A stretch of DNA of 64,000 nt from Leishmania mexicana MHOM/GT/2001/U1103 (Eukaryota; Euglenozoa; Kinetoplastea; Trypanosomatida; Trypanosomatidae): contig NC_018320.1 in the NCBI RefSeq assembly GCF_000234665.1, positions 372,001 to 436,000 of the forward strand, given 5' to 3'. Shown here one piece after another: positions 53,412 to 64,000 of the stretch (position 1 is its first letter; every line of letters begins with the position of its first letter). A model generated the notes under the pieces. That model made no database searches, was not told where the DNA came from, and worked only from the letters and a program-made list of their open reading frames with translations. The position numbers and the translations under genes were made by a program.

Positions 53412-55716
53412 GGAAGCGAGCGCCAAGAAGGTTGAGGAGAAGACATGCGAGAAAATTACAAGCCACGCAGAGGCAGGACGAGAGGGCCCAAAGGGCAGCA
53501 AAAGGTGTGTGTGTGTGTGTGTGCGAAACAATGCTGTGCACGCGCGCACGCCTCTGTGTAGCCTGTAAAGAGGACAGGCGGCACTCTTCCCTCGCCCTCC
53601 ACCTCTCGCCCATTCCTTCCCCTGCCCACTGACCACCCATCTAAATCGCTCTGCAGCCCCACCAAGTCTCGAGTACAGGAGAAGGGAAGAGGAGGGGATG
53701 GGATGGAGAGGGGAGCTACCACTCCTGTTGCTTCTTGGTGCTACGGGGTGGGGGGGATGGGGTATTGTCCGTGCTGTCGCGGCGTGTGCCAACAGGTGCA
53801 CTATGCCTGTGTGTGTGTGTGTGTGTCATGTGCATACTTCCGCGCTTTGCCCTCTGTCGTTCTCTCTTGCTTCGCCCTTCCCTCCTCTCCTTTTCCCTTT
53901 TCTTTTTTTGGCTGCTTCACAGTCTGCATCCTCCTCATCCTCCTCCGCTCTCCTCCTCTTGCGCAGTTTTCATGCGTGGGGTCGATGCGCGCTCTCACGT
54001 GCGAGAAGCGCCAATGCACAGAGAGGCGTAGCCCCCCCTTCCCCCGCCCCTTTTCCTTCTCTCGTATGTTTCTCTGGGTCCGTCTGCGCTTCTCTTCTCT
54101 TCTCCGCCACCTGATGTACAGCAACGGGTGCAACGCCGCACCTTCGTTCAGGGGCACATTCATGTACGTATACCTTCTCCCTTCCCTTCATCTTGCGCTC
54201 ATTGCCCTTGGACCCGCTCTCCCCTCCCATGCCTCCTGTTTTCCACAGGCGCCGTTGAGGGAGTAAATCTGCTTTCTGGCTGTGGCTGGCGTGCGTGCGT
54301 GAGCGCCTCCGCCTCTCCGTTCTCTCTCACGTCCCCTCTCGTGCGCCTTGCGAACATCAAAGGAAGACGGAGAGAAGTGGCTGGGGCAACGGAGGTAATG
54401 CCATCCGCAGAGGCAGGCGGTGAAGCAGGCGGGCAGCTCTGCTGATCGTGATGGCGCAGAAAACTAGGCCCGATGTACTCAAAGGCATGCTTGTACGTGT
54501 GTTGTTTCATTTTCCCTCCCTCTCCCTCCCCTCGCATCAGCTGCACCGTCCTCTCGCAGGCCGAAGGCGCTCTGCCTCACGTTCGCCCACCCCCTGTCTC
54601 CTGCGCCTCAGTCGCTTTCTGCTGCTGCTCACCTATCCGCCTCGACTTCCTCTTGCTGCTCTCGGACTTCTCAAGCGGGCTGGGGCGTATCTCATCCCGT
54701 GGGAAGAAAGGCACACCAACACATCCAGTGAGGCGGGCAGGGGAGGAGAGGCGAGGGGAGACCACACGACAGGCGAGCTTTCTCTCGTGGAATCTGTGCG
54801 CGTGTATCTACGACAGTCGTCTTCCATGTGAACCAACAGTGTGCGACACCGAGTACAGCCAGAGCATGAACGGATGAGAAGGCAGCGAAGAAGCTTGCGA
54901 GATGTGCGGACGCTTTTTCCCCAGAAGAGCCGCAAGCATCGCCCACGCCGGCGCACGCAACGCAGGTCGTATGCCCAATGATCGGCGAGACGAGGGAGTG
55001 GAGGTGTGCACGCGTTGCGGATACGCGACACGGTTGTGTGCGTCTATGCGTGTGCGTCGCCCTTCTCACAGGCTAGCGCGGTCGATCCTGCCCTGCCCCA
55101 ATGCTACCCCGCTCGCTTGCTTGGGGATCGGCGTGTCGAGCGTTGCACAGTACAGGCTGCTGGCGGTGGCTACGCCGCCGCTACGATGCCACATCTCGCA
55201 CCATTTTCATCTTTTCCTTTCTCCTCCGTCGATGCGCCACTCGCGGGGCTCATCGCCTTTTCATTTCACAGAGAGTTCCCGCTTGCTCGCTCGCCAACCC
55301 GCGGTGTAGCCGAGTTGCGTGTACACCGCTTCCATCGCCTCCTTTACCGACGCCATCGTGTCCTTCTCCTTGCCGCCTCCGCCGGACACCTCGCTGTTTC
55401 ACGTGATAGAGGGCGGCGGGCGGGGGAGGGAGGACCAACAACTTACAAGCAGAGGCAGCGGCTGCTCGCTTCTTCTTCCGTGTGTCGCTGTTAAGCACAC
55501 CTCCCTGACGCACCGCCACTCGCCCCCTCCCCCCCCCCCCCACCACCCACACCCACACCCACACCCACACCCACACCCACACAGTACCCCTCCCTCCCTC
55601 CCCCCTCCACTGCGGCAGGCGATTATTTCTTGACTTCTTTCCGTAGCTGAGGTGGGTTGTCACAGTCTTCTTAGACCCTCGCGTCTCTCTCCCTCTTCGC
55701 ATTGCCGGGCTACACG
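53412..55716. other. Intergenic spacer
   Basis: 2.3 kb without a supported gene. Contains TG/CA repeats, a CCCACA hexamer tract (listed), and the probable acceptor of the next gene: TTTCTTGACTTCTTTCCGTAG with AG at 55645-55646, about 70 bases before the ATG. Confidence 0.45.
55544..55583. repeat. CCCACA hexamer tandem repeat
   Basis: About six perfect tandem ACCCAC units, preceded by a run of C and followed directly by ACAG. It is not the telomeric hexamer (CCCTAA). It lies in the 5' flank of the COQ10-like gene within a C-rich, pyrimidine-rich stretch. Confidence 0.85.
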
Positions 55717-57288
55717 ATGCTGCGTCTTGTGAGTAGCACCCATGCCTCGGTGTGCGGCGGCGCTGGTGCGGCGACGACCTCTACCCGTATAGCGCTGATG
55801 GAGGTATGCGACGCGCTCGACTTGGGTAGGCGGCGCCGCATCACGCTAATGCTGTCCTCGGCAGCGGCGGCGACGGCGATGACCGCAGTCGCCGTGTCGC
55901 GGCGGACGTTTTGGTCTGGGCCGCCAGGCAAAGACTTCTTGAGCCATTTCGCGCCATCTAGCAAGCCTACTAAGGTTGCTTCACCGCTTGAGTCGCTGCG
56001 ACCACCGGCGCCGCCATCTGCATCGGATGCGCGGCCCTTCGGCTCACTCAACCGCACTAACAGAATTCGCCGCTATGTGAACATCAACGCTGCAGAGGCC
56101 GCGACCGGCGCCGCGGACAGCGAGGGAGAAGCTGCATCTTCTTCCGCGTCCACTGCATCACCGTCGACAGCGGCCACAGCGCCGGCACCGCCGCGTATGG
56201 AACTCTCTCGGCTGCTTCACCGCTATCACACCAGTTCCTCGGTCGTCTCTGCGCCAGCCACCGCGTCCAACAGTGAACTCCGTGGCACTCGTCGTGAGGA
56301 GGGTCTACAGCAGCAGCAGGCGGCTGGTAATTCTACCGTGGCCAAGGCACAGGCGGCCATAGCGGCAGCAGCGGCATCAAAGTGCCGAGCAAACACCTCA
56401 GCGTCATGGCCCGCTTCCAACGCATCAAACACGCGGCCTAAGGCTGCCGATGGAGCCGCGGGCAGTCCCACGCGTGGATCCGAGGCAGCAACACGTCAAG
56501 CGTGCAGTGCGTCTAGTAGCAGCAGTGACTCACGGCATCACGTACAAGTGTACAGGGAGCACTGTACCATTGGCTGGTCTCCGGACGAATTCTACAGCGT
56601 AGTGGCCGATGTGGAGCACTACTCCGCGTTCTTGCCGTGGTGCGCGGGGTCGGAGGTGCACGCGACGCGCCGGGTGCGGGTGCCGCGTGATGCACGGCGT
56701 CCCCCTACGGTCCCCGCCGCCGCCGCCGCCTCGCCTCTAGCCACAGGCTGCGAGGCGGAAGAGTCGGAGCTCGTCGATGCGGTTGAGATGACCACGACGC
56801 TGACCATCGGCTTCTCCTTTCTCAAGGAGCAATACACGTCGCGCGTGACACTCTACCCGAACCGCAGAATTGTGGCGGCTCTCTACGACGAAGAGGACGT
56901 CGATGTCGAGGCAGCGCCGCAAAACACCAGCAGAGCCAGCTCGGCGGCCGTTGCACCTTCCCGCGACAGTTACTCCACGCCAGGCACGGACAGCGGCGAC
57001 GGGCTTGTGCTCTCCTTCTTGAGGAAGGCGGCGTCCACGGCGGGGGTGGCGGCCAAGCGGTCCATTCTCCGGCACCTCCGGTGTGAGTGGGAGTTCGCCC
57101 CGGTGGAAGGGAAGCCGAACACGGTGGATGTGCTCTTCTTCGTGTCGTTCGAGTTCAAGAACCCGACGTACCGCCATCTGGTCATGAACAACGTTGTGGG
57201 CCTCATGACTCGCAGCTTCGAGCGTCGCTGCGAGAGCCTGTATGGGCCCCCGTCGGCGACGAAGGTGTCGCTGCCGGTCCTGTCCTGA
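55717..57288 (+). CDS. COQ10: COQ10-like coenzyme Q-binding START-domain protein
   Basis: 523 residues from the ATG at 55717 (the TTG upstream is not used). From about residue 278 the protein matches the COQ10/polyketide-cyclase START fold: EHCTIGWSPDEFYSVVADVE, HYSAFLPWCAGSEV, then LTIGFSFLKEQYTSRVTL, a strand with the WEFAP motif, and the C-terminal helix MNNVVGLMTRSFERRCESLYG. COQ10 binds ubiquinone in the mitochondrial inner membrane and is needed for efficient CoQ function or synthesis. The N-terminus is Arg-poor at first, then has RRRRI and later RRTFW, compatible with mitochondrial import. Two features are odd: about 275 residues of Ala/Ser/Pro-rich sequence before the domain, and low-complexity inserts inside it (about 395-435). 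Usual COQ10 is about 200-250 residues. Confidence 0.85.
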   Translation: MLRLVSSTHASVCGGAGAATTSTRIALMEVCDALDLGRRRRITLMLSSAAAATAMTAVAVSRRTFWSGPPGKDFLSHFAPSSKPTKVASPLESLRPPAPPSASDARPFGSLNRTNRIRRYVNINAAEAATGAADSEGEAASSSASTASPSTAATAPAPPRMELSRLLHRYHTSSSVVSAPATASNSELRGTRREEGLQQQQAAGNSTVAKAQAAIAAAAASKCRANTSASWPASNASNTRPKAADGAAGSPTRGSEAATRQACSASSSSSDSRHHVQVYREHCTIGWSPDEFYSVVADVEHYSAFLPWCAGSEVHATRRVRVPRDARRPPTVPAAAAASPLATGCEAEESELVDAVEMTTTLTIGFSFLKEQYTSRVTLYPNRRIVAALYDEEDVDVEAAPQNTSRASSAAVAPSRDSYSTPGTDSGDGLVLSFLRKAASTAGVAAKRSILRHLRCEWEFAPVEGKPNTVDVLFFVSFEFKNPTYRHLVMNNVVGLMTRSFERRCESLYGPPSATKVSLPVLS

Positions 57289-57689
57289 AGAGACGTGTCC
57301 ATCTCATAATCCCATCTTCCTGTTCGCTAACACATTGAATATTCGTTGTTCCGGCACCGCACGTGTTGCGTGGGACGCTCGTGCAGATGTGCGCGAGCGA
57401 GGCGTTCAGAGGATGCACACGCACACACACACACACACATGCACCATGGAGCATGTGCAAGAAGAAGAGGATGAGGGAGAGATGGTGAGTGGGTGAGCGA
57501 TTGGGTTCGCCCCGAGGAGGAAGCAAGATAAGGTGCAGCCCTTGCGGTGAAGTTGTGTCAAGGATTCCCCACGCGCCATTTGTCGTTCCTCCCTCTTACG
57601 GGCACGCGGCTGATGGGCGCACGTTACCGCGCACGCTGTCGGCTTCTCCATTGCACCCTCCCTCTCTCTCCTTCTGTGTGTGTGCGTGC

Positions 57690-57720
<31 letters not shown>

Positions 57721-58476
57721 TCCTGTGCGCACGTGCCATGTTGCATGCCAAGCAGATACCCGCTGATCCCTCGCGACTACTGCCCACGCCTGTCCTGTTC
57801 CGTGCTCGTTTCACCTACGATCATCATCAGCGCCTTCGCCAGGTCGGTGCTTGTCTTCCGCCGCCTGTGGCGCTGAGGAGTGTATGACATTCATTAAGCT
57901 CGTTAAACAACGAAAGGAAAGCATAGACATGCACACATCTTCTTGCAGTCTTTTATGTTGCCCGCATCGCTCGATAGATGCCTCTCGGCACCCTCTTCCC
58001 GTGGCTGGGTTGGCGTGCGCACACAGGAGGTGAAGGTGGGTGGGCGTGGTGGGCACGCCAGAACGTGTGTGTGTGTGTGTGTGACACCTCAGTCACACTC
58101 GGTGAGCTGTCCGCGCGCGCAAAGTGTTCTACACTCCCCTCACCTTCCATGGACACCAATCACGTGCGATTCAACACGTCCGTGGCTCTCTGCCTCTTGC
58201 TCGCTCGCTCACTCCCCACGCCACCCCTCCTCCATCGACCTCTCCGTGTCTCCGTGTGTGTGTGCTCAGTCGCGCGCAGAACGTAGATGAACCTCCCCCA
58301 ATATACATATATATATACACACATGTTTACTGGGTGCATAGTCTGTTGCTGACGCGCGCCCTACGGAGCGCGTGCGGTCGTTTGCGTGACGCGCGAGCGT
58401 CAGCGGCTGTCAGCCATGCCTGCGTCGTCTCGGCATGCGGGCCGGCAGCGCCACCGAAGCTAGCAGGGCGGACTAG
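57289..58476. other. Intergenic spacer
   Basis: No gene supported. CA repeats at about 57419-57439, a long TG/CG microsatellite at about 57676-57720, a TG tract at about 58063-58083, and a short TA tract at 58300-58320. The whole spacer recurs after the gap (61484-62671). Confidence 0.5.
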
Positions 58477-59451
58477 TGCACGACAGCAACGGCCGGCGAG
58501 ACGTGGCCATTCACCGGATCTACTCCTCCAACTCCCACGCACCGACGCGTGCTGGGCTGCCGCATCGTCGTATGCATTTTCACCCTCGTCGCCCTTGTGC
58601 TGGACGTAGGGAGGCAGCTAGTCACCTACCGCCGGGCCACCGGCATGAAAGCGGTCACCCACCACTCGGTGTGGCCGATCAAGAAGACGAGGTGCACATG
58701 GGAGAAGGACACAGCCACGGCAGGAGAACACCGGCGAGGCGCTTCTGGCCAGCCCCCCCCCCCGGCTGCCCTCATCGGCTTTATCTTTTTCCTCTTCGCA
58801 CCCGTTTGCGCCCTCGTATTGGACTCGCGGCGAGCGACCAGCGCCGCTCGGGGAAGGGGGGAGGCGCTGGCACGCTGCAACCTGCTGCCTAAAAGCACGG
58901 CGCAGGGAGAAGAGAGGGGGCAGCGCCGTTGCACAACGGCGGCGAGCGTGGCCGTGACAGCCGCAACACCGAGTCCAACTTCTTTCCGTGCGCCAACTCG
59001 CGCATCTCGAGCAGTGGTCCAGTGACGAGGGTGCCCCTCACGAGACACGCGAGGCGCAGCCGCGCAAGCTGGATAAGGGATCTGGCCATTTTCTACCCTC
59101 ACCACGCTCACCTGTGCTGCTGTATGTGGCCTGGTGGCCGGCATCATGGCGGCCTCGCACAACAACAGCGAGGTTCGCGAGGGCGACGGCACGACACGCC
59201 TCGCCGCCGGCGTTGTCTTATTCATTGTGGCCATGATTATCACCCTCGTCACGGCTATCGCGCTGCCTGACCCAACCGAGACGCGGCTGCACCTCAGCTG
59301 CCCTTCTGTGGTGGAGGAGAGTCGCCTAACGGTGCTGCGTGGGAGCGCGGATGAAGAGGAGGCGCAGGTGGCAACGCAGGTGATGCGGGCATTGATGGGG
59401 ATGACGCTGCGACAGAGAAATGGTGTCGAGGCGAAAGGCAAGCGGTGCTGA
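58477..59451 (+). pseudogene. Decayed four-segment membrane protein resembling amastin
   Basis: One frame, interrupted by TGA at 59023-59025 and TAA at 59074-59076, contains four hydrophobic segments: IVVCIFTLVALVL (about 58561-58600), AALIGFIFFLFAPVCALVL (about 58765-58820), LTTLTCAAVCGLVAGIM (about 59098-59148) and LAAGVVLFIVAMIITLVTAIAL (about 59203-59268). After the first segment, SVWPIKKTRC recalls the C..W.....C signature of amastins, and the last segment has the amastin-like AG(V/F)xLxxVA pattern followed by Pro. No ATG opens the frame between the preceding stop (58474-58476) and the first segment. Amastins are surface tetraspan proteins of Leishmania and Trypanosoma. The resemblance is weak and the gene appears dead. 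Alternatively the last part alone (from the ATG at 59146) could be a small two-segment or single-segment protein. Confidence 0.4.
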
Positions 59452-60034
59452 TCAGCACCACACTCCATCCAGCAACCCCCCCACATGGACTATGATTCCC
59501 AAGTCGCACAGGAGCACATCAGCGCTGGTGATGTCGGAGGCATGACTGTGGCGCAGGGCATCCTGATCGCTATACCCGCCCCCTCCCCCCGCGGCTATCT
59601 TGCAAGCGAATGGTCGCTACCACTACCTGTCCGCACAGCAGGCCCCTCTTCCTCCGCCTAAGAGAGAGCCCGAGAGTACACAGCCGACGCCTGCTACCAG
59701 CTTCCCGCCGCAGTCCTCCCACGTCAACGACAATCCAAAGATGCTGGGTTAGCTCAACAGAGGAGCAGGAGGGAGGGGGGGGCACACGTCCTCTTCTCCA
59801 GCATCTTCTCGTCTGCGCACGCGCTCGTGTCTGCCTCCGCATGCGTGTGTGGCCGGTGATCCTTAGCGCGTCTTTCGAGACCCTGCCGAGCGCAGGCACG
59901 CACGTACGCGTAGCCCACGTGGAAAGCAGTCACTACTCATGAGAGGGGATGTCCCGCCGCCGCGATCGGCGGTGTACACGTCTGCCTTTTCCCGTTCACA
60001 TTCCTGTCCAGCTCTTGTGTCAGTGAGGGGTGGT

Positions 60035-60066
<32 letters not shown>

Positions 60067-60693
60067 GGAGGGGGGCATTGCGGCTTCTCCTGAGCCTGCA
60101 TGGCTTTGGGAGGTGTGTGTGTGTGCGTGTGTGGACCAACACGAACTTTGTCAGTGAGCCAGCGAGGTGGAACAAACGTGTGCCAGACACGAGAACATAT
60201 GGTTATGGAGAGGAGGGCCCTTGACCGGGATGGACCGTCCTCCGTCCATCTCTCCGCATGGCGTGAGACCTCGCTCGGAGCGGCGCCGCTTTGGCCTTTT
60301 TTGCATCCTTTCCCGTCCTTTGCCTTCACTCGCCACCCCTGCTTACCCATCCAATCAACCGCGCCGGTGACCCAGGAGGGGGGAGGGGGAGGGAGGGGAG
60401 GCTCCAGGGTGATGGTGATGGTGGAAAGGACACCGCTTTTTTTGTGTGTGTGTGTGGGGGGGAAGGACTCGTGAGAACGATCGGTAGTCGTCGGTGCTGG
60501 AATGGTGTACGAGTCGCCCCCCCCCCCCCCGCTGCACGGCGCTCTTTGCCAGCGTCTCCGTTCTTCTTGTGTGCCTCTCTCTCTCACCCACTCTCTCTCT
60601 CGCCTCGCTCTGTCGCCGCCTCCCCCCCTCCCTCTCCCACCCGTGGTTGTGCACTCGTATACGCGGATGCCCCGGCTCACTGGCGCACCTGCA
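59452..60693. other. Spacer up to the assembly gap
   Basis: No supported gene. Bases up to 59805 are also present at the end of the window (to 64000). A CAG repeat is listed separately. G-rich and CT-rich tracts occur near 60375-60400 and 60580-60640. Confidence 0.5.
60036..60065. repeat. (CAG)10 microsatellite
   Basis: Ten uninterrupted CAG units in the spacer before the gap. Not within a supported reading frame. Confidence 0.9.
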
Positions 60694-60793
60694 NNNNNNN
60701 NNNNNNNNNNNNNNNNNNNNNNNNNNNNNNNNNNNNNNNNNNNNNNNNNNNNNNNNNNNNNNNNNNNNNNNNNNNNNNNNNNNNNNNNNNNNN
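60694..60793. other. Assembly gap of exactly 100 N
   Basis: Exactly 100 N, the conventional size for a gap of unknown length. Any frame drawn across it is meaningless. Confidence 0.99.
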
Positions 60794-61483
60794 GTAGTGG
60801 CCGATGTGGAGCACTACTCCGCGTTCTTGCCGTGGTGCGCGGGGTCGGAGGTGCACGCGACGCGCCGGGTGCGGGTGCCGCGTGATGCACGGCGTCCCCC
60901 TACGGTCCCCGCCGCCGCCGCCGCCTCGCCTCTAGCCACAGGCTGCGAGGCGGAAGAGTCGGAGCTCGTCGATGCGGTTGAGATGACCACGACGCTGACC
61001 ATCGGCTTCTCCTTTCTCAAGGAGCAATACACGTCGCGCGTGACACTCTACCCGAACCGCAGAATTGTGGCGGCTCTCTACGACGAAGAGGACGTCGATG
61101 TCGAGGCAGCGCCGCAAAACACCAGCAGAGCCAGCTCGGCGGCCGTTGCACCTTCCCGCGACAGTTACTCCACGCCAGGCACGGACAGCGGCGACGGGCT
61201 TGTGCTCTCCTTCTTGAGGAAGGCGGCGTCCACGGCGGGGGTGGCGGCCAAGCGGTCCATTCTCCGGCACCTCCGGTGTGAGTGGGAGTTCGCCCCGGTG
61301 GAAGGGAAGCCGAACACGGTGGATGTGCTCTTCTTCGTGTCGTTCGAGTTCAAGAACCCGACGTACCGCCATCTGGTCATGAACAACGTTGTGGGCCTCA
61401 TGACTCGCAGCTTCGAGCGTCGCTGCGAGAGCCTGTATGGGCCCCCGTCGGCGACGAAGGTGTCGCTGCCGGTCCTGTCCTGA
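60794..61483 (+). CDS. COQ10: 3' part of a second COQ10-like gene copy, or assembly duplicate
   Basis: Begins inside the START domain (VVADVEHYSAFLPWC) directly after the gap and continues to the same stop. The encoded 229 residues are identical to the end of the gene at 55717-57288, including the low-complexity inserts. No 5' part is present in the window. See the repeat entry for why this may not be a real second gene. Confidence 0.6.
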   Translation, partial: VVADVEHYSAFLPWCAGSEVHATRRVRVPRDARRPPTVPAAAAASPLATGCEAEESELVDAVEMTTTLTIGFSFLKEQYTSRVTLYPNRRIVAALYDEEDVDVEAAPQNTSRASSAAVAPSRDSYSTPGTDSGDGLVLSFLRKAASTAGVAAKRSILRHLRCEWEFAPVEGKPNTVDVLFFVSFEFKNPTYRHLVMNNVVGLMTRSFERRCESLYGPPSATKVSLPVLS

Positions 61484-61884
61484 AGAGACGTGTCCATCTC
61501 ATAATCCCATCTTCCTGTTCGCTAACACATTGAATATTCGTTGTTCCGGCACCGCACGTGTTGCGTGGGACGCTCGTGCAGATGTGCGCGAGCGAGGCGT
61601 TCAGAGGATGCACACGCACACACACACACACACATGCACCATGGAGCATGTGCAAGAAGAAGAGGATGAGGGAGAGATGGTGAGTGGGTGAGCGATTGGG
61701 TTCGCCCCGAGGAGGAAGCAAGATAAGGTGCAGCCCTTGCGGTGAAGTTGTGTCAAGGATTCCCCACGCGCCATTTGTCGTTCCTCCCTCTTACGGGCAC
61801 GCGGCTGATGGGCGCACGTTACCGCGCACGCTGTCGGCTTCTCCATTGCACCCTCCCTCTCTCTCCTTCTGTGTGTGTGCGTGC

Positions 61885-61915
<31 letters not shown>

Positions 61916-62671
61916 TCCTGTGCGCACGTGCCATGTTGCATGCCAAGCAGATACCCGCTGATCCCTCGCGACTACTGCCCACGCCTGTCCTGTTCCGTGC
62001 TCGTTTCACCTACGATCATCATCAGCGCCTTCGCCAGGTCGGTGCTTGTCTTCCGCCGCCTGTGGCGCTGAGGAGTGTATGACATTCATTAAGCTCGTTA
62101 AACAACGAAAGGAAAGCATAGACATGCACACATCTTCTTGCAGTCTTTTATGTTGCCCGCATCGCTCGATAGATGCCTCTCGGCACCCTCTTCCCGTGGC
62201 TGGGTTGGCGTGCGCACACAGGAGGTGAAGGTGGGTGGGCGTGGTGGGCACGCCAGAACGTGTGTGTGTGTGTGTGTGACACCTCAGTCACACTCGGTGA
62301 GCTGTCCGCGCGCGCAAAGTGTTCTACACTCCCCTCACCTTCCATGGACACCAATCACGTGCGATTCAACACGTCCGTGGCTCTCTGCCTCTTGCTCGCT
62401 CGCTCACTCCCCACGCCACCCCTCCTCCATCGACCTCTCCGTGTCTCCGTGTGTGTGTGCTCAGTCGCGCGCAGAACGTAGATGAACCTCCCCCAATATA
62501 CATATATATATACACACATGTTTACTGGGTGCATAGTCTGTTGCTGACGCGCGCCCTACGGAGCGCGTGCGGTCGTTTGCGTGACGCGCGAGCGTCAGCG
62601 GCTGTCAGCCATGCCTGCGTCGTCTCGGCATGCGGGCCGGCAGCGCCACCGAAGCTAGCAGGGCGGACTAG

Positions 62672-63646
62672 TGCACGACAGCAACGGCCGGCGAGACGTG
62701 GCCATTCACCGGATCTACTCCTCCAACTCCCACGCACCGACGCGTGCTGGGCTGCCGCATCGTCGTATGCATTTTCACCCTCGTCGCCCTTGTGCTGGAC
62801 GTAGGGAGGCAGCTAGTCACCTACCGCCGGGCCACCGGCATGAAAGCGGTCACCCACCACTCGGTGTGGCCGATCAAGAAGACGAGGTGCACATGGGAGA
62901 AGGACACAGCCACGGCAGGAGAACACCGGCGAGGCGCTTCTGGCCAGCCCCCCCCCCCGGCTGCCCTCATCGGCTTTATCTTTTTCCTCTTCGCACCCGT
63001 TTGCGCCCTCGTATTGGACTCGCGGCGAGCGACCAGCGCCGCTCGGGGAAGGGGGGAGGCGCTGGCACGCTGCAACCTGCTGCCTAAAAGCACGGCGCAG
63101 GGAGAAGAGAGGGGGCAGCGCCGTTGCACAACGGCGGCGAGCGTGGCCGTGACAGCCGCAACACCGAGTCCAACTTCTTTCCGTGCGCCAACTCGCGCAT
63201 CTCGAGCAGTGGTCCAGTGACGAGGGTGCCCCTCACGAGACACGCGAGGCGCAGCCGCGCAAGCTGGATAAGGGATCTGGCCATTTTCTACCCTCACCAC
63301 GCTCACCTGTGCTGCTGTATGTGGCCTGGTGGCCGGCATCATGGCGGCCTCGCACAACAACAGCGAGGTTCGCGAGGGCGACGGCACGACACGCCTCGCC
63401 GCCGGCGTTGTCTTATTCATTGTGGCCATGATTATCACCCTCGTCACGGCTATCGCGCTGCCTGACCCAACCGAGACGCGGCTGCACCTCAGCTGCCCTT
63501 CTGTGGTGGAGGAGAGTCGCCTAACGGTGCTGCGTGGGAGCGCGGATGAAGAGGAGGCGCAGGTGGCAACGCAGGTGATGCGGGCATTGATGGGGATGAC
63601 GCTGCGACAGAGAAATGGTGTCGAGGCGAAAGGCAAGCGGTGCTGA
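62672..63646 (+). pseudogene. Second copy of the decayed amastin-like gene
   Basis: Repeats 58477-59451 at offset 4195 with the same two in-frame stops and the same missing ATG. Sharing both lesions means the decay preceded any duplication, or that this is the same locus assembled twice. Confidence 0.4.
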
Positions 63647-64000
63647 TCAGCACCACACTCCATCCAGCAACCCCCCCACATGGACTATGATTCCCAAGTC
63701 GCACAGGAGCACATCAGCGCTGGTGATGTCGGAGGCATGACTGTGGCGCAGGGCATCCTGATCGCTATACCCGCCCCCTCCCCCCGCGGCTATCTTGCAA
63801 GCGAATGGTCGCTACCACTACCTGTCCGCACAGCAGGCCCCTCTTCCTCCGCCTAAGAGAGAGCCCGAGAGTACACAGCCGACGCCTGCTACCAGCTTCC
63901 CGCCGCAGTCCTCCCACGTCAACGACAATCCAAAGATGCTGGGTTAGCTCAACAGAGGAGCAGGAGGGAGGGGGGGGCACACGTCCTCTTCTCCAGCATC
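63647..64000. other. Spacer at the window end
   Basis: Repeats 59452-59805. No gene seen. Confidence 0.6.

Larger units (their letters stand above)
60794..64000. repeat. Right copy of an apparently perfect 3.2-kb duplication (pairs with 56599-59805)
   Basis: Every stretch I compared matches 56599-59805 at a constant offset of 4195, including the lengths of poly-C (11), poly-G (8) and TG microsatellite runs, which normally change first after duplication. The copy starts exactly at the gap edge and continues past the window end. Confidence 0.9.

Noticed and set aside
55544..55583. CCCACA tract as an interstitial telomere repeat
   Set aside because: Trypanosomatid telomeres use CCCTAA/TTAGGG; this hexamer differs and is embedded in a C-rich spacer.
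60494..61483. A frame running through the N gap into the second COQ10-like copy
   Set aside because: The 100 N are a placeholder, so continuity of the frame across them carries no information.

Overview
The window looks like a piece of a trypanosomatid nuclear chromosome, most probably Leishmania or a close relative. Every supportable gene lies on the + strand, is intronless and is separated from the next by kilobases of GC-rich, pyrimidine-rich, (TG)n/(CA)n-laden spacer, as expected for a polycistronic unit processed by SL trans-splicing. Good acceptor sites (pyrimidine tract followed by AG) precede most starts. Decayed ingi/L1Tc-type retroposon material in the spacers fits the same group.

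Region 1 (1-26209) is a tandem array of Stealth-family phosphotransferase genes: one copy cut by the left edge (1-968), then four full-length copies (3191-5980, 12088-14940, 18684-21740, 23270-26209). Each full copy has one N-terminal membrane anchor (type II Golgi-like topology), the four Stealth blocks CR1-CR4, and a further C-terminal domain of about 250-290 residues that I cannot assign. The copies are mosaics: stretches identical or almost identical in DNA alternate with stretches that barely align. Stealth enzymes elsewhere transfer hexose-1-phosphate (GlcNAc-1-phosphotransferase, bacterial capsule polymerases). In Leishmania the natural inference is a role in building or varying mannose-1-phosphate-linked phosphoglycans; this is inferred, not shown. 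Spacers in the array hold a duplicated 3' flank, a SIDER-like module, a retroposon RNase H/zinc-finger relic, a small membrane-protein ORF and a dispersed repeat of about 325 bp.

Region 2 (26210-57288) carries ordinary single-copy genes: UFM1 (27242-27586), a hypothetical protein with one membrane segment (28566-30086), two hypothetical proteins that share a Thr-rich hydrophobic motif (34307-36094 and 38333-39322), a 2133-residue low-complexity protein (43259-49660), a 901-residue coiled-coil protein (50706-53411) and a COQ10-like START-domain protein (55717-57288).

Region 3 (57289-64000) contains a decayed four-segment membrane protein resembling amastin, then a 100-N gap. Immediately after the gap the sequence restarts inside the COQ10-like gene and appears to repeat base for base to the window end (offset 4195). 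This is either a recent tandem duplication or, more likely, an assembly artefact at a contig junction. No tRNA, rRNA or CRISPR was found.
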